In this document: in pieces, positions 35,520 to 47,700 of the stretch | Layout: each line of letters starts with the position of its first letter | Position numbering within the stretch: position 1 is the first letter of the stretch | Source: Xenia sp. Carnegie-2017 | Lineage: Eukaryota > Cnidaria > Anthozoa > Malacalcyonacea > Xeniidae | Assembly: GCF_021976095.1 (NCBI RefSeq) | Contig: NW_025813488.1 | Span: forward strand, 8,286,422 to 8,350,421 | Direction: 5' to 3' | Length of the DNA stretch: 64,000 bases | Notes under the pieces: generated by a model | Told to the model about the DNA's origin: nothing | Database searches by the model: none | Seen by the model: the letters and a program-made list of their open reading frames with translations, nothing else | Program-made: the position numbers and the translations under genes

Positions 35520-35705
35520 AACATGTTTGTAGATGTAGATCGTCCAGGTTAGTAGAGTCCTGAGAATTGATGTTGATGTTGTCTGACGTTTCGACAACCT
35601 TAGCGGTAGTCATCTTTAGAGTCAAGTGTACGTCAGTCAAGATCAACAACAGCCCTTCTCAGGACTCTACTGACATTGACGATCTACGTCAACGAACATG
35701 TGACA
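35520..35705. mobile_element. Short inverted-repeat element of Penelope-type 3' sequence
   Basis: ACATGTTTGTAGATG... at the left and ...CGTCAACGAACATGT at the right are imperfect inverted repeats of about 75 bp. Each includes the block GATCGTC...AGTAGAGTCCTGAGA. The centre (about 35585-35625) carries, in reverse complement, the GATGACTACCGCTAAGG hairpin also present in the Penelope-like tail near 21555. The same layout recurs at 46945 and 56355. Confidence 0.75.
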
Positions 35706-35802
35706 TACTCTCGGCTTCGAACTATTCCCTTAAATACTATGTAAGTATCCTTACAATTACATCACTAACATTATAACATTTCAGAGTGCATCACATTTCA
35801 GG

Positions 35803-36390
35803 ATGGCCGAAAACGTTTCATTTGCCTACAAGAACTACAATTTCATGAATTCACGTGTTGATGAATATGCGCATGACGGTAAGGAAGCTAGCTGGTTATT
35901 TCACGAACAACTGTCGATAACAACTTTTATATTTACGCGTGTTGTCACAGTAAAGATCAAGTTACATGGTGAACAAAACAAAATATCCCTCGAAAAAAGT
36001 AAACTAACGCAATTTAACGAAAGAAGTTGTTTAATTTTCTTAGCATTGCTTAATAAATTTTCGTTTCATCAACACTTCAGTAAGTCAATTAGATTGCTTT
36101 CTGAATGTCTATCTCTCTCGCGCCGATGCAGATACAGTTGTGGAGATTTATGGAGCACGTGTAAAAAAGTTGCACACATAAAGCAAACTGCGAGAGTCCT
36201 CAGGCATTTTGTTGAAGAAAAGAATCTTGGAGAATGGTTTAATGCTTTGTTCCCCTTACTAAAGGGGCAACCACGGGTACAAGAAGGACAGGCAACACAA
36301 CCAGCCAGCACGACATTAAGGGTAACCAAAGCTCAACAAACTATTCTCTTAAATTCTTTTGCTCAACCAAACGCTTTATGCCTCTTGTAG
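35803..36390 (+). CDS. Unassigned 195-codon open frame
   Basis: The frame opens MAENVSFAYKNYNFMN and ends in QPNALCLL. It has no signal peptide, no membrane segment and no motif I recognise. The middle is Arg/Ser/Cys-rich (LSECLSLSRRCRYSCGDLW), and the C-terminal third reads like plausible protein (GEWFNALFPLLKGQ). It may be a single-exon gene, an exon of a larger gene, or chance. It lies between a repeat element and the receptor pair. Confidence 0.3.
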   Translation: MAENVSFAYKNYNFMNSRVDEYAHDGKEASWLFHEQLSITTFIFTRVVTVKIKLHGEQNKISLEKSKLTQFNERSCLIFLALLNKFSFHQHFSKSIRLLSECLSLSRRCRYSCGDLWSTCKKVAHIKQTARVLRHFVEEKNLGEWFNALFPLLKGQPRVQEGQATQPASTTLRVTKAQQTILLNSFAQPNALCLL

Positions 36391-36518
36391 TCATCGGCAT
36401 TTCATCCTAAGTCTTCAAAAATATACGGTCGTCACGAATATCCTAAGCAAAGAGTTGGTACATGTTCTCAAACACATATTAAGGAAGTATGTTAGTCCTA
36501 CAAGATTCCTTAAATTGT

Positions 36519-38063
36519 CTAAGGTGGCAAGGTGTCGTATGTGTTCATTAATTTCTTTTCTGATGACAAGGAATTTTCGTAGTTAACCACCGCATAATCA
36601 TTCAACTTTTCCAATTCAACCTTTTCATGATTCATTTGACGTTTCAATACACAAAAAGCAACAACAACAACAGCAAGAAATACGACACCAGCGATAGAAA
36701 TACACACGAATATGAAGATTGTATCTTCTTCATCATGTTTGTTTTTTTTTATACTAAAGATGCGAAGTTCTTTGCTGAATATGCTACATCCCACGTGATT
36801 ACAAACCTGGGCATTTATGATGTAGTTTAATGTACTGTTTAATCCTACAATCAACACGCTGTTCTTGCTGACATTCGGCACACTGATGGAGGTCCACGAT
36901 GAATTAAATCGAAGAGCTGAGTATCTCACCTTCACCTCGGTCAATATTCCACCCCAGCTGTCATTGGTCGGTAACGCCCACGTGACTGTGACGTTACGAA
37001 CGTTATTACCGTTACTTATGAGGCACGTCTTATTGGTACACGTAAACGTCGGTGGCAGACTTGGTACCTCAGCCCAAAGTCTTGTTGTGCCACACAAAGG
37101 TATCGAAAAGCCGCCACATTCGTATTCTTGTACTGACAAACAGAAAGTACATTGATCGTAGGGTCGGTAATTGTAGAGTTCTTTCTCCGAGAGGTAAAGT
37201 TTTCTAATACTGGTAACGTTATCGAACGTTCCGCTTGTTTCCGAACACGTAAAGCTAATTCGAACCGAAGCAGGTATCAAAAGCAACGTGTCATTCCATT
37301 TTATGACGAGTTTTCTATAGGGCAGCTTACGAAAGCGAATCGCCGTAGGGGGGTGGGGAGCGTACAGTAAAGTAGAAGGAGGCAGACTCCTCCCACAATG
37401 ACTGAGCGTCAACTTGAACTTCCATTTGGCACTATCAATTGCACATAAACCAATGCGAGCTTTGATGAAAAATGAAAACGTTACTCCATGAACATTTTCC
37501 GTTCGAATACGTGTCGAGCAAAGATTGCCATCACAATTAGCAATGAAACTACCCCTCCCGCATGGTGGCCAATGGCAGTCGAAATGGTAAAATACTTCAT
37601 GAATCTCGCTTGGATTGCCTCTTGACCAGGAAAGCGAAACGTGGTGAAGGTTATCTGTATCCCCCGTAAATCGTGGTGTTGCAACGAGCTCTGGTATATG
37701 CGCCGGTGATCGTTGAATCGTTATGGAAATATTTTCATACTGTAATATGTGTTGTGATTGCTCTAATGCGCACGAAAATGTACCAAAACTCTTCGCAAAT
37801 ACTTCCGCTACAACACCAACGTTAACACGGTATGTCAATGTCGAGTGGTTGACACGTTGATCATCTTTTAACCAATACATGGTGATATTGTCCGATGTAT
37901 AACCATCGCCATTTGAGTAGGTACTCAGTATGCAATTCAGTTTGACATTCGGGCGTTCATCGCCGACGCACAAAGTTGATTTGTTTGGCCTCATATGCAA
38001 ATGTTCGGATGAAGTTATTCGTATTGAAAAAATCAGAAATGTTACAGCAAAAAAGGTGGTCAT
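36519..38063 (-). CDS. Ig/FN3 single-pass receptor, copy A (intronless)
   Basis: A 514-residue uninterrupted protein. Residues 1-19 look like a signal peptide (FFAVTFLIFSIRITSS). Residues about 24-115 resemble an Ig-like domain: Cys44, Trp64 in MYWLKDD, Cys98 in FGTFSCALEQ. Two or three FN3-like domains follow, with many Cys and N-glycosylation sites; the last includes NVTVTWALPTNDSW and NYIINAQVCNHVGCS. A membrane segment lies at about 451-473 (IFVCISIAGVVFLAVVVVAF), then a 41-residue tail with tyrosines in NDYAVVNYENSL and NTYDTLPP; YEN is a possible Grb2-type SH2 site. The layout recalls cytokine-receptor or immune-type receptors, but I cannot assign a family. It has no introns, unlike all neighbouring genes, and a close divergent paralogue at 40094. 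Confidence 0.82.
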   Translation of the reverse strand: MTTFFAVTFLIFSIRITSSEHLHMRPNKSTLCVGDERPNVKLNCILSTYSNGDGYTSDNITMYWLKDDQRVNHSTLTYRVNVGVVAEVFAKSFGTFSCALEQSQHILQYENISITIQRSPAHIPELVATPRFTGDTDNLHHVSLSWSRGNPSEIHEVFYHFDCHWPPCGRGSFIANCDGNLCSTRIRTENVHGVTFSFFIKARIGLCAIDSAKWKFKLTLSHCGRSLPPSTLLYAPHPPTAIRFRKLPYRKLVIKWNDTLLLIPASVRISFTCSETSGTFDNVTSIRKLYLSEKELYNYRPYDQCTFCLSVQEYECGGFSIPLCGTTRLWAEVPSLPPTFTCTNKTCLISNGNNVRNVTVTWALPTNDSWGGILTEVKVRYSALRFNSSWTSISVPNVSKNSVLIVGLNSTLNYIINAQVCNHVGCSIFSKELRIFSIKKNKHDEEDTIFIFVCISIAGVVFLAVVVVAFCVLKRQMNHEKVELEKLNDYAVVNYENSLSSEKKLMNTYDTLPP

Positions 38064-40093
38064 CGTTTTCTTTAAATCATTCCATAACTCGCCATACCTT
38101 TGTTCGGTGTGTGTTTCTCGGCTGCCAATTACGAAAAATTTTTAATGCCAGGTAAAATTGGCAATTATACTGTGCCACGTATTTCAAAAAACTGTAGAAT
38201 TTCAGCAATGCCGACGAATAAAACTTCCTATCGGCGAGTATATAGTCGCCATTTGGACAACCTGATTAAAACTGACTGATTAAAAGACCGACGAAAACAT
38301 TAAAAATGCCGGGTTGAAACTTGACAGGGAATGCCACATCGCTCAAGGGTAAATTTGGAAAGATATATCGATGCCTGATCGAGTGAAAACTGACGCTATT
38401 TCGGTTTTAAGTATTTAATTGCGCAGCATTTAAATTATTTTCACAAAAGTCTTTTTTTCAGAAGGTCACCTATTTTGAATAAGTAAAGAAAGACGAAGTT
38501 TCTCTCGAAACAATGTCCATATAGGGTGCCTAATTAGCGGTTACACACTTCGGCGAATCTCAATTGGACTTTCATCACAAAAATATTGCGTGTTTATGAC
38601 AGTGAAGTGCACGAACTTCAAAAATATGTCATGATCGCAGGAGAACTTCCTCGTTTAGACAAATATATCACATTTGCGAGGTTCGGTTGGGCCTAAAATG
38701 TGGCGTACGCAAAACTCGTTATTTAGGATCGCGGGAAAAATTCACTTCGTAACGATTTAAAACCCACCCTTAATTGTTTTATTATAGGTACATAAAGAAA
38801 CACTCGAATCAACATGATTCATGTGGTCAAAAAAGCAACTTAGCGAAACATTCCTGGTACAAAATCGTGTCAAGTAAAATCAGATAATAAACGTCGAAGT
38901 ATGCTACATTTTATTTCCTTGTGTAGACTACTGACATATTAATTTCCTCCTCCATACCTAGGGGCTGCCACCCATCCCCACCCCCACACATACATTACGC
39001 GCCCATTGCACAGAGATCATGTATTTGAAGATAACACTGTTCAATAAACAGCAGCTATGACAGCGCTGTAACAAAGACACGACTTGTAGTAATATATCAC
39101 ATACAACACTAGCCGTATTGTATTATAATTGTTGGAACTGTAAATTTGTACAATGACGCCTCTGACGTGCAATTATTGAGAGAAAAAAATCACTTTCAAA
39201 CAAATTGGAAAATTATACAACGACCTATGATAACGTCTTTATACAAAACTATCTTTTAAAAAAAATAAGTACACAAAACCGAAACAAAATTGATTGTTAT
39301 TCTTGAACACTATTTATGTTTCAAGTAAGAATTTTAATTAACTATTATACTCACACAAACACAATACGTATATCGTTACTGAAAAAGTTTTTCACAGACC
39401 CGATCACAGCATACTATAGTTAGACAGCATCATTCTCCTCGTTTTTAAATGAATCACGAAGTAAAAGCTGCCTAAAGACAAACTGCAATCATCGATTAGG
39501 TAGGGGACAATATAACGATGCGACGAATGCGGACATGCAAGCCAAACTTCTCGTTTAACTTCCTTATGCTTACATACAAAGTTTATAGTATCCAGAGCAA
39601 GTTCACTTCCTAGCTTAAACGCGGTATAAGATGCTCGAAACTTCAAAATGTCCAATAATCGAAATTTTCATCGGGCTGTATTCTTCAAGCGTTTTTCGCT
39701 TGCGATCGAGATAATTAAAAAAAGCTAAGGTAGCGGTTACTGTAGAAACTGTAAACAAACGGCTGCAGTTGTATATTCGTAAACACAGAAGCATCAAGTC
39801 ATCCATTGATCGTTATTCATATGATTTATTCTTCGTCAATGATGGTGATGATTGGATCTCAATCTCAAGGTTCGCGGAAACTACGTACAGTTGCATGTCA
39901 ATAGATAATATAATAATGCACAGTGATAAAATTGTATATGAATGCATGCGTGGCAGGTTAAGCGGGAGGTATACTCCGATTGTCTGAAAACATTTCAGAT
40001 ATTCATATATCGCCTGAACGCGGAGGAGATGAACAGAGCAATAAACTTCCAGCTACCTTGTATCGAATTTCACGGATTAGTTTCAATCACATC
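38064..40093. promoter_or_regulatory. Intergenic region between the divergent receptor genes
   Basis: About 2 kb separates the two start codons. I saw no extended inverted similarity between its two ends, so the duplication seems limited to the coding regions. It contains short AT-rich frames only. Both promoters must lie here. Confidence 0.45.
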
Positions 40094-41656
40094 ATGACAA
40101 ATCTAATACTGATCGCTCTTCTGATATTCCCTATGCGAGTATTGCTATCTCACGGTTTGTACATGAAGCCAAATATATCCACTAAGTGCGTTAGTGATGT
40201 AAATCCTGGCGTTCGAATTCAATGCATTTTGAACACGTCTTCAAATGGCTATGGTTATATATCAGACAATATCACCATGTATTGGTTAAAAGATGGTCAA
40301 CTCGTCAACCACTCGACATTGACATACCGTGACGAAGTTGGTGTTGTAACGGAAATCGTTGCGAAAAGTTTTGGTATGTTTGTGTGCGCAGTAGAGCAAT
40401 CACAACACATATTACAGAATGAAAATATTTCCATAACGATTCAACGATCTCCGGCATCGATACGAAAACTCGTTGCAACTCCAAGATTTACGTGTGATAT
40501 AGAAACATTTCCGTTCGTTTCGTTTTCCTGGTTGAGACATAATCCCAAGGAATTCCACGAAGTATTTTATAACTTTGATGGTACGAGCGATACTTTGATT
40601 GCCAATTGTAATGGCAATCTTTGCTCGTCGCGTATAGATACGCTCGGCTCTCATGGATTACCAATTTCATTTGTCATTAAAGCGCGTATAGGTTCATGTG
40701 AAGTTCATAGTACAAAATGGAAATTCGATTTGAAACTGACCGACTGCCATGGGACTCCATCTAATTCAACTTTACTTTATACACCTCATTCGCCAACGTC
40801 CATACGCATAGAAAAGCCAAGCCATCAGGTGATACTCATAGAATGGGAAGATGTTATAAGTTGGGTTCCAACGGCGGTTCGAATTAGCTTTACGTGTTCG
40901 GAAACAAGCGGAACGTTCGACAACGTTACCAGTATTAGAAAACTTTACCTCTCGGAGAAAGAACTCTACAATTACCGACCGTACGATGAATGTACATTTT
41001 GTTTGTCAGTACAAGAATACGAATGTGGCGGCTTTTCGCTACCTTTGTGTGGCACAACAAGACTTTGGGCTGAGGTACCAAGTCTGCCACCGACGTTTAC
41101 GTGTACCAACAACACGTGCCTCATAAGTAACGGTAATAACGTTCGTAACATCACAGTCACGTGGGCGTTACCGACCAATGACAGCTGGAATGGAGTATTG
41201 ACCGAGGTGAAGGTGAGATACTCGACAATTCAACTTAATTCATCGTGGACCTCCATCAGTGTGCCGAATGTCAGCAAGAACAGCGTGTTGATTGAAGGAT
41301 TAAACAGTACATCGAACTACATCATAAATGCCCAGGTTTGTAATCACGTGGGATGTAGCATATTCAGCAAAGAACTTCGCATCTTTAGTATAAAAAAAAA
41401 CAAACATGATAAAGAAGTTAGTGACTTCATATTCATGTGGATTTCTATCGCTGGTGTCGTATTTCTTGCTGTTGTTGTTGCTTTTTGTGTACTGAAACGT
41501 CGAATGAATAAGAAAAGCGGTCCACCGCCATTGGAATGTTTGATTGATCCGCTGGTCGACTACGAAAACTATTTCTCATCAGAAAAAAAGTCCGACGAGA
41601 AATTGGACACCTTAACGAATGAGCCTTGTAGGACTGACGAATCTGGTTCAGGTTAA
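40094..41656 (+). CDS. Ig/FN3 single-pass receptor, copy B (intronless)
   Basis: The frame is open from 39980, but ATG 40094 gives a signal peptide (MTNLILIALLIFPMRVLLSHG) that lines up with copy A, for about 520 residues. The architecture is the same: Ig-like domain (CILNTSSNG, MYWLKDGQ, FGMFVCAVEQ), FN3-like domains, a membrane segment near SDFIFMWISIAGVVFLAVVV, and a 53-residue tail with VDYENYF. The region 40876-41400 is almost identical in DNA to copy A, while the first half and the tail differ much more. The tails share the YEN motif but little else, so the two receptors may signal differently. Function unknown; surface recognition or cytokine-like signalling are guesses. Confidence 0.82.
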   Translation: MTNLILIALLIFPMRVLLSHGLYMKPNISTKCVSDVNPGVRIQCILNTSSNGYGYISDNITMYWLKDGQLVNHSTLTYRDEVGVVTEIVAKSFGMFVCAVEQSQHILQNENISITIQRSPASIRKLVATPRFTCDIETFPFVSFSWLRHNPKEFHEVFYNFDGTSDTLIANCNGNLCSSRIDTLGSHGLPISFVIKARIGSCEVHSTKWKFDLKLTDCHGTPSNSTLLYTPHSPTSIRIEKPSHQVILIEWEDVISWVPTAVRISFTCSETSGTFDNVTSIRKLYLSEKELYNYRPYDECTFCLSVQEYECGGFSLPLCGTTRLWAEVPSLPPTFTCTNNTCLISNGNNVRNITVTWALPTNDSWNGVLTEVKVRYSTIQLNSSWTSISVPNVSKNSVLIEGLNSTSNYIINAQVCNHVGCSIFSKELRIFSIKKNKHDKEVSDFIFMWISIAGVVFLAVVVAFCVLKRRMNKKSGPPPLECLIDPLVDYENYFSSEKKSDEKLDTLTNEPCRTDESGSG

Positions 41657-41717
41657 CATGTCTCATGTCGATGATATACAAAAAAACAAACTGGTCTGTG
41701 AAGGTAGAATTTATAAT

Positions 41718-41830
41718 ATATTGAAACGTCGATTGAATAATGAAATGTTCAATCGGAAAAACCGGAGAAACGATGGTTGACTACGAAAATTCCTCCTTCC
41801 TCGTCATCCAAAAAAAAAACCCATTCACGA
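41718..41830 (+). pseudogene. Fragment of a third receptor tail
   Basis: TTGAAACGTCGATTGAATAA repeats the start of the cytoplasmic-tail sequence of copy B (TGAAACGTCGAATGAATAAG near 41491). About 55 bases later GTTGACTACGAAAA repeats the code for VDYEN. It is a partial tandem copy of the 3' end of the receptor gene about 60 bases beyond the stop, not in one frame. Confidence 0.6.
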
Positions 41831-42257
41831 CACGATATGCAACGTCCTGCCGCTCACTTCGTCAATTGAGCCTCGTAGAACTAGTCGATTTCCTTAATAT
41901 ATCTCGTTGTACAGGGTCTCCCCGGTCCTCTATTGTTGTAAAGCCGCGTTGCAACCCCCCTGGAAATGTCGGCAAAAAAACACATCGAAAGAGAAAAAAT
42001 TCACGAAGATGTGTGGGCGATTGAATATTAGTAATCCGGGTGTAATTATTAGAGTTTATAAAATAAATACGATACAAAGCGTGCGCTGATTGGTCTAAAG
42101 CTGTGTTTGCATTAGCCAGTGCAAAACACATCTGAGCTCAACAAATCAAATCAATCTAAACAATCAATCAGTCAAAGAGAATTTGCAAATCTATCATGAA
42201 TACAATTTAAAGGAAAAATTAAAATGTTTGTCTTTTTCGCATTATTGTTTTTTATAA

Positions 42258-42447
42258 AAGAAATAAAAGATGTTTGTCATGTTTGCACTGGCTTATGCAA
42301 ACCTCGGAGATGTTTGTGAGAACTCTTGAGCATGTGCAACCCTCGACCTTTGGTCACGGGCTTGCACTGATCTGCTCTCGAGTTCTCACAAAGGTCTCCT
42401 TGGTTTGCATAAGCCAGTGCAAACAGAGTAAACATCTTTTATTTCTT
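42258..42447. mobile_element. Palindromic MITE-like element, 190 bp
   Basis: The left half from AAGAAATAAAAGATGTTT through TTTGCACTGGCTTATGCAAACC is mirrored by the right half, giving arms of about 70 bp with a 45-base centre. Mismatches are few. No certain target duplication was seen. A shorter sequence with the same GCATTAGCCAGTGCAAA theme lies at 42109-42127, possibly a fragment of a sister copy. Confidence 0.7.
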
Positions 42448-44701
42448 AAGTGAAGATTTCTCCGTATTAAAATTATTAGATTTAATTGCTCAATTCTATT
42501 TCCAAAGCAGTTACAGCGTAGTTTTACAACAAAAGATCTTATTCTAACGGAGGGTACTTTCAAGGGGCTACCCTGTACATGTTGATATGCTTGAGTTAAG
42601 CGCTGTGCAACTGTGAATACGGCATGAAACCATGTTGCAACATGTTGAAACCGCATGTAAGTTATAAAAACAACAGATTAACATTGTTTAAAGAAAATCT
42701 GTCGTTCTCTATTAGAACAAAGGTCAAGAACTCCAGAAAATATCTGACATCCTATTTATCTATTTATTTATTTATCTTTGCTATACAGCAGGAAAATTGC
42801 AAAACCTATCCTGGAGAACAGGAGAAGCTGTTTTCGTTTTTTACTTTTGGATTGTCCTTTTACAGGGGATTAACATGTACTCTTGCAATTTTTGCATGCT
42901 TGGTAAGGAGATTTTAATATGTAAATAAAAATGAGCTATGCGATCGTAGGAATTAAAGTTTAACTGTAGTACTAACTTTTCAAAAATTCCACAATCTAAA
43001 TTGTCATTCTTATCACCTTCAAAACGAATGGTTCAAACAAATAGAGGAGTCTGATGATGAATTTGCAATAAATTTAAAATATTACTGCATTAAAAACTGT
43101 CTTGTTTGTTTGTCAAATATTAAAGTTAAACATGCACCTTTTATTCGGAGTATGTTTTAAAGATTTTTCAAAGTAAATTTTCTCCTTTATCAAGACTCAT
43201 ACTTATACACAAAATATCAGAAAAGCAGGTGGTTTATCTAAGACATTACGCAACATTCGGACAATTTTGAGCACCATCTTGGATCCTTACTAGGCACTTC
43301 TAGTCTCTTGTAAAGTTTACCCATGCATAAAGACGAAACTTTTTAAAATCATTTGCAAATGCTATCATGCTCAAAAGTAACTTTGGCAGTAATTTTTTAA
43401 CGCTAGATATTTTGCGATAGCAAAAAGCCTGTAAATAATTTGGCGCGCTTTTCACAACACAGGTTCTACAGTATACCAGTTTTACCGTCAGTGAGTTTTC
43501 ATTCTTCATTCTTCATTCACAGCTTCAACTGTTCAACGTTCACAGTGCCATCCAAATCTATCTCTTCAAAGTTCAGACCCAATACATTACACATCCTAGC
43601 AACTCCACTTTAATAGCCAGTTTTAATACCAGACGACTTTGTGAAGTGTCTACGGCGCCATGTTGCCATCGCTGCCTTTGTTTAATAAAGGAATTAAAAC
43701 TCCTTTTCTTTTATTTATTTCGAGCACTCCGCGTAGTTTTCAACTTGAGAAAGCCTGGAATCTGACAAGGATAAAACTAAAACTCTAAGAAAGCATTTCT
43801 TTACACAGTAATCTCAAATTCCAACTTCATTAATTCGTTTGGACACGAGTCACGATAAAAAAAGAAAAGACCCCGCGACAAGCACGTTTTAGATCTCGTT
43901 GCCATGGCTTTCAGACTTGACCAATCAAAAGCAACCATCAATGAGAAATTATAAGCATTTTAGAACAAAGTTTATTTTCTTTTTTCTTTTTCACGACGAT
44001 GAGCACATAACTTGAGTGTTTTACAGTGGGGTCTCGCCCTGTGCCATATTCAAAAATGCTCACAGACAATACACATATATAATGATAAGTTCTTCTTCTT
44101 CTATGACAACACCATATCTTTTACACGGTTGATAGTGATGATCCCTTTTCTCTACTTCATTCGGCCCCGGAGGATCTTTTTCTTTAAGTTTCCAGTCGCC
44201 CTCTACCTCTCCTTCATTCCTCCATTTAGTGGTTTCTTCGTTCTTTCTTCTTCACGCAAAAATTCGTTCTCAGTTTACTTTGTTGCACAACTTTTCCTAC
44301 GCTATTTTTACCTTTGTTCTTCCTTATTCCTTTAACTGTCTTTTCAGGAAACACCGAATATCATTCTTAACATTTTGATTACTTTTGCGTCCAAACTTCC
44401 ATCGTTTTTTGTTATTGATGTCAAACACTTGGAACCTTAAATTATACTTTCTGACGGTGTCTGAAACTTTGTAACCAAAAAGCAAACACCTCATCAGTAA
44501 TGGTTGACTTTATTTCTAGGCAGAGGAAAGTTTCCAATAACTTAGTAAAATAAACACAGGAAAAAGGACCCTCGTCATAGTTTTTTGGGAGGGCTTTAAA
44601 TTCAATCGAGAAATCACAACTTATATCTACATTCATTCTCATTTGCAAGTTTTAAATATCGTTCGCGAGTGTTTGGTCTAACGTATCCTATTTCGTTGCT
44701 T
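42448..44701. other. Intergenic, no gene recognised
   Basis: Open frames up to 107 codons (44012-44335, hydrophobic and Phe-rich) show no motif. No RNA gene was seen. Confidence 0.4.
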
Positions 44702-47700
44702 TCATTTCTTCTTCATGTTTGCGTACAGTGGAAGTTTTTCCAAGGAGTCCGTTGGATTGTTTAGAAAATCGACATTGAAGATCAAATCACTCAACGACTG
44801 CTCCATGAACAAGTCTTCTGGCTTTTCTGAAAGCTAGAGAAAGCAACAGAAAGATATATTGCTAACAAAGATTTTTCAAACCATTCAACAATTTGCAAAA
44901 CAAAGTTATGACTGCAAAGTCTTGCTCTCGTCAAAAACATCTTCCTCCGACGAAAAATATCGTCAAATATGCAAAGAAAGTCTTATTTAACTAAAAACAT
45001 CGGTGTGTATGCAACCATAGTCTTGCCTAGAAGCGGGGGGGACTGGGTAGGCCGCATCGTCGCTATTAATTTGCTGAAATTATACACAAAATTCAACATG
45101 CCCCATTTCTCCCCCGAGTCGCTAAAAACGTCGTAACATATTTGGATCACCCCCTCCCCCCACACACAAAAATCTTAATTTGCGTCCGATATAGTCGGTA
45201 AAAAAAAGCATGCAAACCATGAAAATACCACAGAATAGACATCTAACAGAAGGCCCACGCGGCTAAAATCGTGACGTAATTTTTCACTACGCATGCGTGA
45301 ATTCCTAGCAAGATACTTTCAAAAAATCAATATGGAATAGTATTGCACGAGAATGCTACTTCACGAATAATTCACGTTTAAAGCAAAAGTTTGCCGAAAT
45401 TTTTCACAAAATGTTACGAAGACGATAACGTTACAAGCTTTTGTAGTGCAAAACGATATATTTGTAAAAACATCTATATTTTCTATTGCAATCTAGCGGA
45501 AGTATCTTGCTGGAAGGCGTGTCTCCTAAGAATTTGCTTCACAAAATGGGGGACACGAACATCAAAGGTTCCGACACGAGTGGACCTTCTGTTAAGATAT
45601 CTATTCTGTGAAAATACTCTGTCTCTTACCGATCTAAACTCCACGTCTTTGGGAGGAAACTTAAAATGCGGTCCGAAATTCACCGACACCTTTAACATGA
45701 AAAATGTCCCATCACGTTTTTTGACCGCATGATGAAATATGGGGAAACTTCAAATTAAACAAAACATACCGTAGCATTTTTATACAGCGATACCGCTGGG
45801 TAGTAAGTACCGGTGTAAACATTCTCAAAGGCGACACCCTGTGTATAAAGTCGATTCCACATTAGGAGGGTGTGCAGAGGAAAGGGTGCGGGGATGCGCA
45901 CCCCACCATGCGCTCAGATATTTCAATAGCTAATTAATGAACATTTTATGATGCCCTCTCAACATAGAGAGGACTTTGCCGAAAAGTTATGCGTGGTTTG
46001 AACTTAGGAATGAAGTACTAAAAAAAATGGCAATTGGCCTTTTAGGCAATCTCTATCTTCTTTTTAGCAAATCACGTTGGCTCTGCGCGCGCAGTACACA
46101 GTAACATAGCCAGAAGGATTGGTACAACCCCCCTGGCAAAATTCTAGCCACCCCCAATAATACTTTACTTACATTACAATGCTCATAGGGTAGTCATGCT
46201 TCCCTTCCCTTTTTACCGCCCCCTCTCTTGATTGAAAAATTGGCTACGCCGCTAGCAGTACCAATGGAAAAAACGTCAATTTTCTCCTTCTCCAATAACA
46301 GTCTAATTCTTCGACCCCCGGTCAAAACCTTTTCTTAAGACTGGAAAAGTATTGAAAGAAAACGAACTTGCTAAAATTTAAAAGTCTATTGAATTTTATT
46401 GAAAGATCACATTAAACCATGTGTTGGAAACTATATTCAATTCTCCTGCAAAAGATGAATTTTAAACCCTTTCCACATTTTTCAGTGAGTGGCATGAGTT
46501 TGATTTGATTTAGCGATTGGTTTAGCGATTGTTGCGGATTTTCTACGGCATGAATGAAAGAGTTAAAACCTTCCCTGCAAAACCAGCTACGAACTTTTTA
46601 AACTTCTGTCGTAAGGAAGAATACTTGAACAAACCTTTGATTCGCCATTTTGATAGAATACAATCTGAAATGAAGAATTGATAAAATCAGACCGGCAAAG
46701 TACGTTAAAATGTGACTTAAAAAAGTTCACAATGCGTACAAAACGATTTGGGATTTTTTTCCAAGACAACATTTGCAGCAAGTGCAATTCAGTTGGTCAA
46801 AAAAGAAATTAATTAAACTCTTAGACTTCGAAAGACATGGCGTCACTCATTGTCGTTCCATTATAAATTACTTCTCATTTGCTCATACCACGGTATAATA
46901 CATGGAAAAAGCACGAAATTTTATTACATTTGAACTCTTACATCATTCAGGTTAGTAAAGTCCCAAGAAGAACTGTTTGTGCAAGTATTTACTGACGTTC
47001 AGACATCTTTTGTAGTAATCATCCTCATCACCAGGGCCGTCGCTAGAATTTCAATTAAGGGGGGGGGGATTTATACATTCAGTTGTGCGCGACTGACTTC
47101 TTTTGAAAGTGATTTGTCTTTATGAATTTACCCCCAATCAACGTTCTAGCTAAGGCCATGCTCATCACTTGAATCAAAAGATGTCGAAACGTCGGTCAAC
47201 ACCAACACCAATGGTCCTTCTCAGGACTGCACTAATCTTCACATACAAGCACGTAACGATACTCCCGGGTTCAAACCATTTACTCAAGAAAATGTACAAT
47301 CCGAACCTTGCTGCCTTCAAGCGGCGTGAGTTCCTAATGGAAAATAATAAAACGAGTTCAGCTACGAAAAGAAAGTCGATCATACTTCAAAGTGGTAGGC
47401 ACGCAATCAAAAAATAACGCTCAAAAAATGCGATTGCGCGAATAATAACTCTGTAACATAATCACACCTTTTAATTTTGACTTACTTATCTATCTAAAAA
47501 CCTTTCAGGAAGTGAACTCGCCTGAATCTTATCAAACATGCCACAAATATTTCCTTTCGAAAGAGATTGCACAAGTTTAAGCCTTCTTATCACCTCGCCT
47601 ACTTCTGTGACGCACCTCGATCATGACCTCGATTGATCTTACAACCTATCCTAATTGATTTATCAATATCCTCAATGTCTAGCGCATTAAATGGCGTGAA

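Noticed and set aside
36865-37370. Plus-strand frames of 72-96 codons
   Set aside because: Antisense shadows of receptor copy A; a matching shadow appears opposite copy B.
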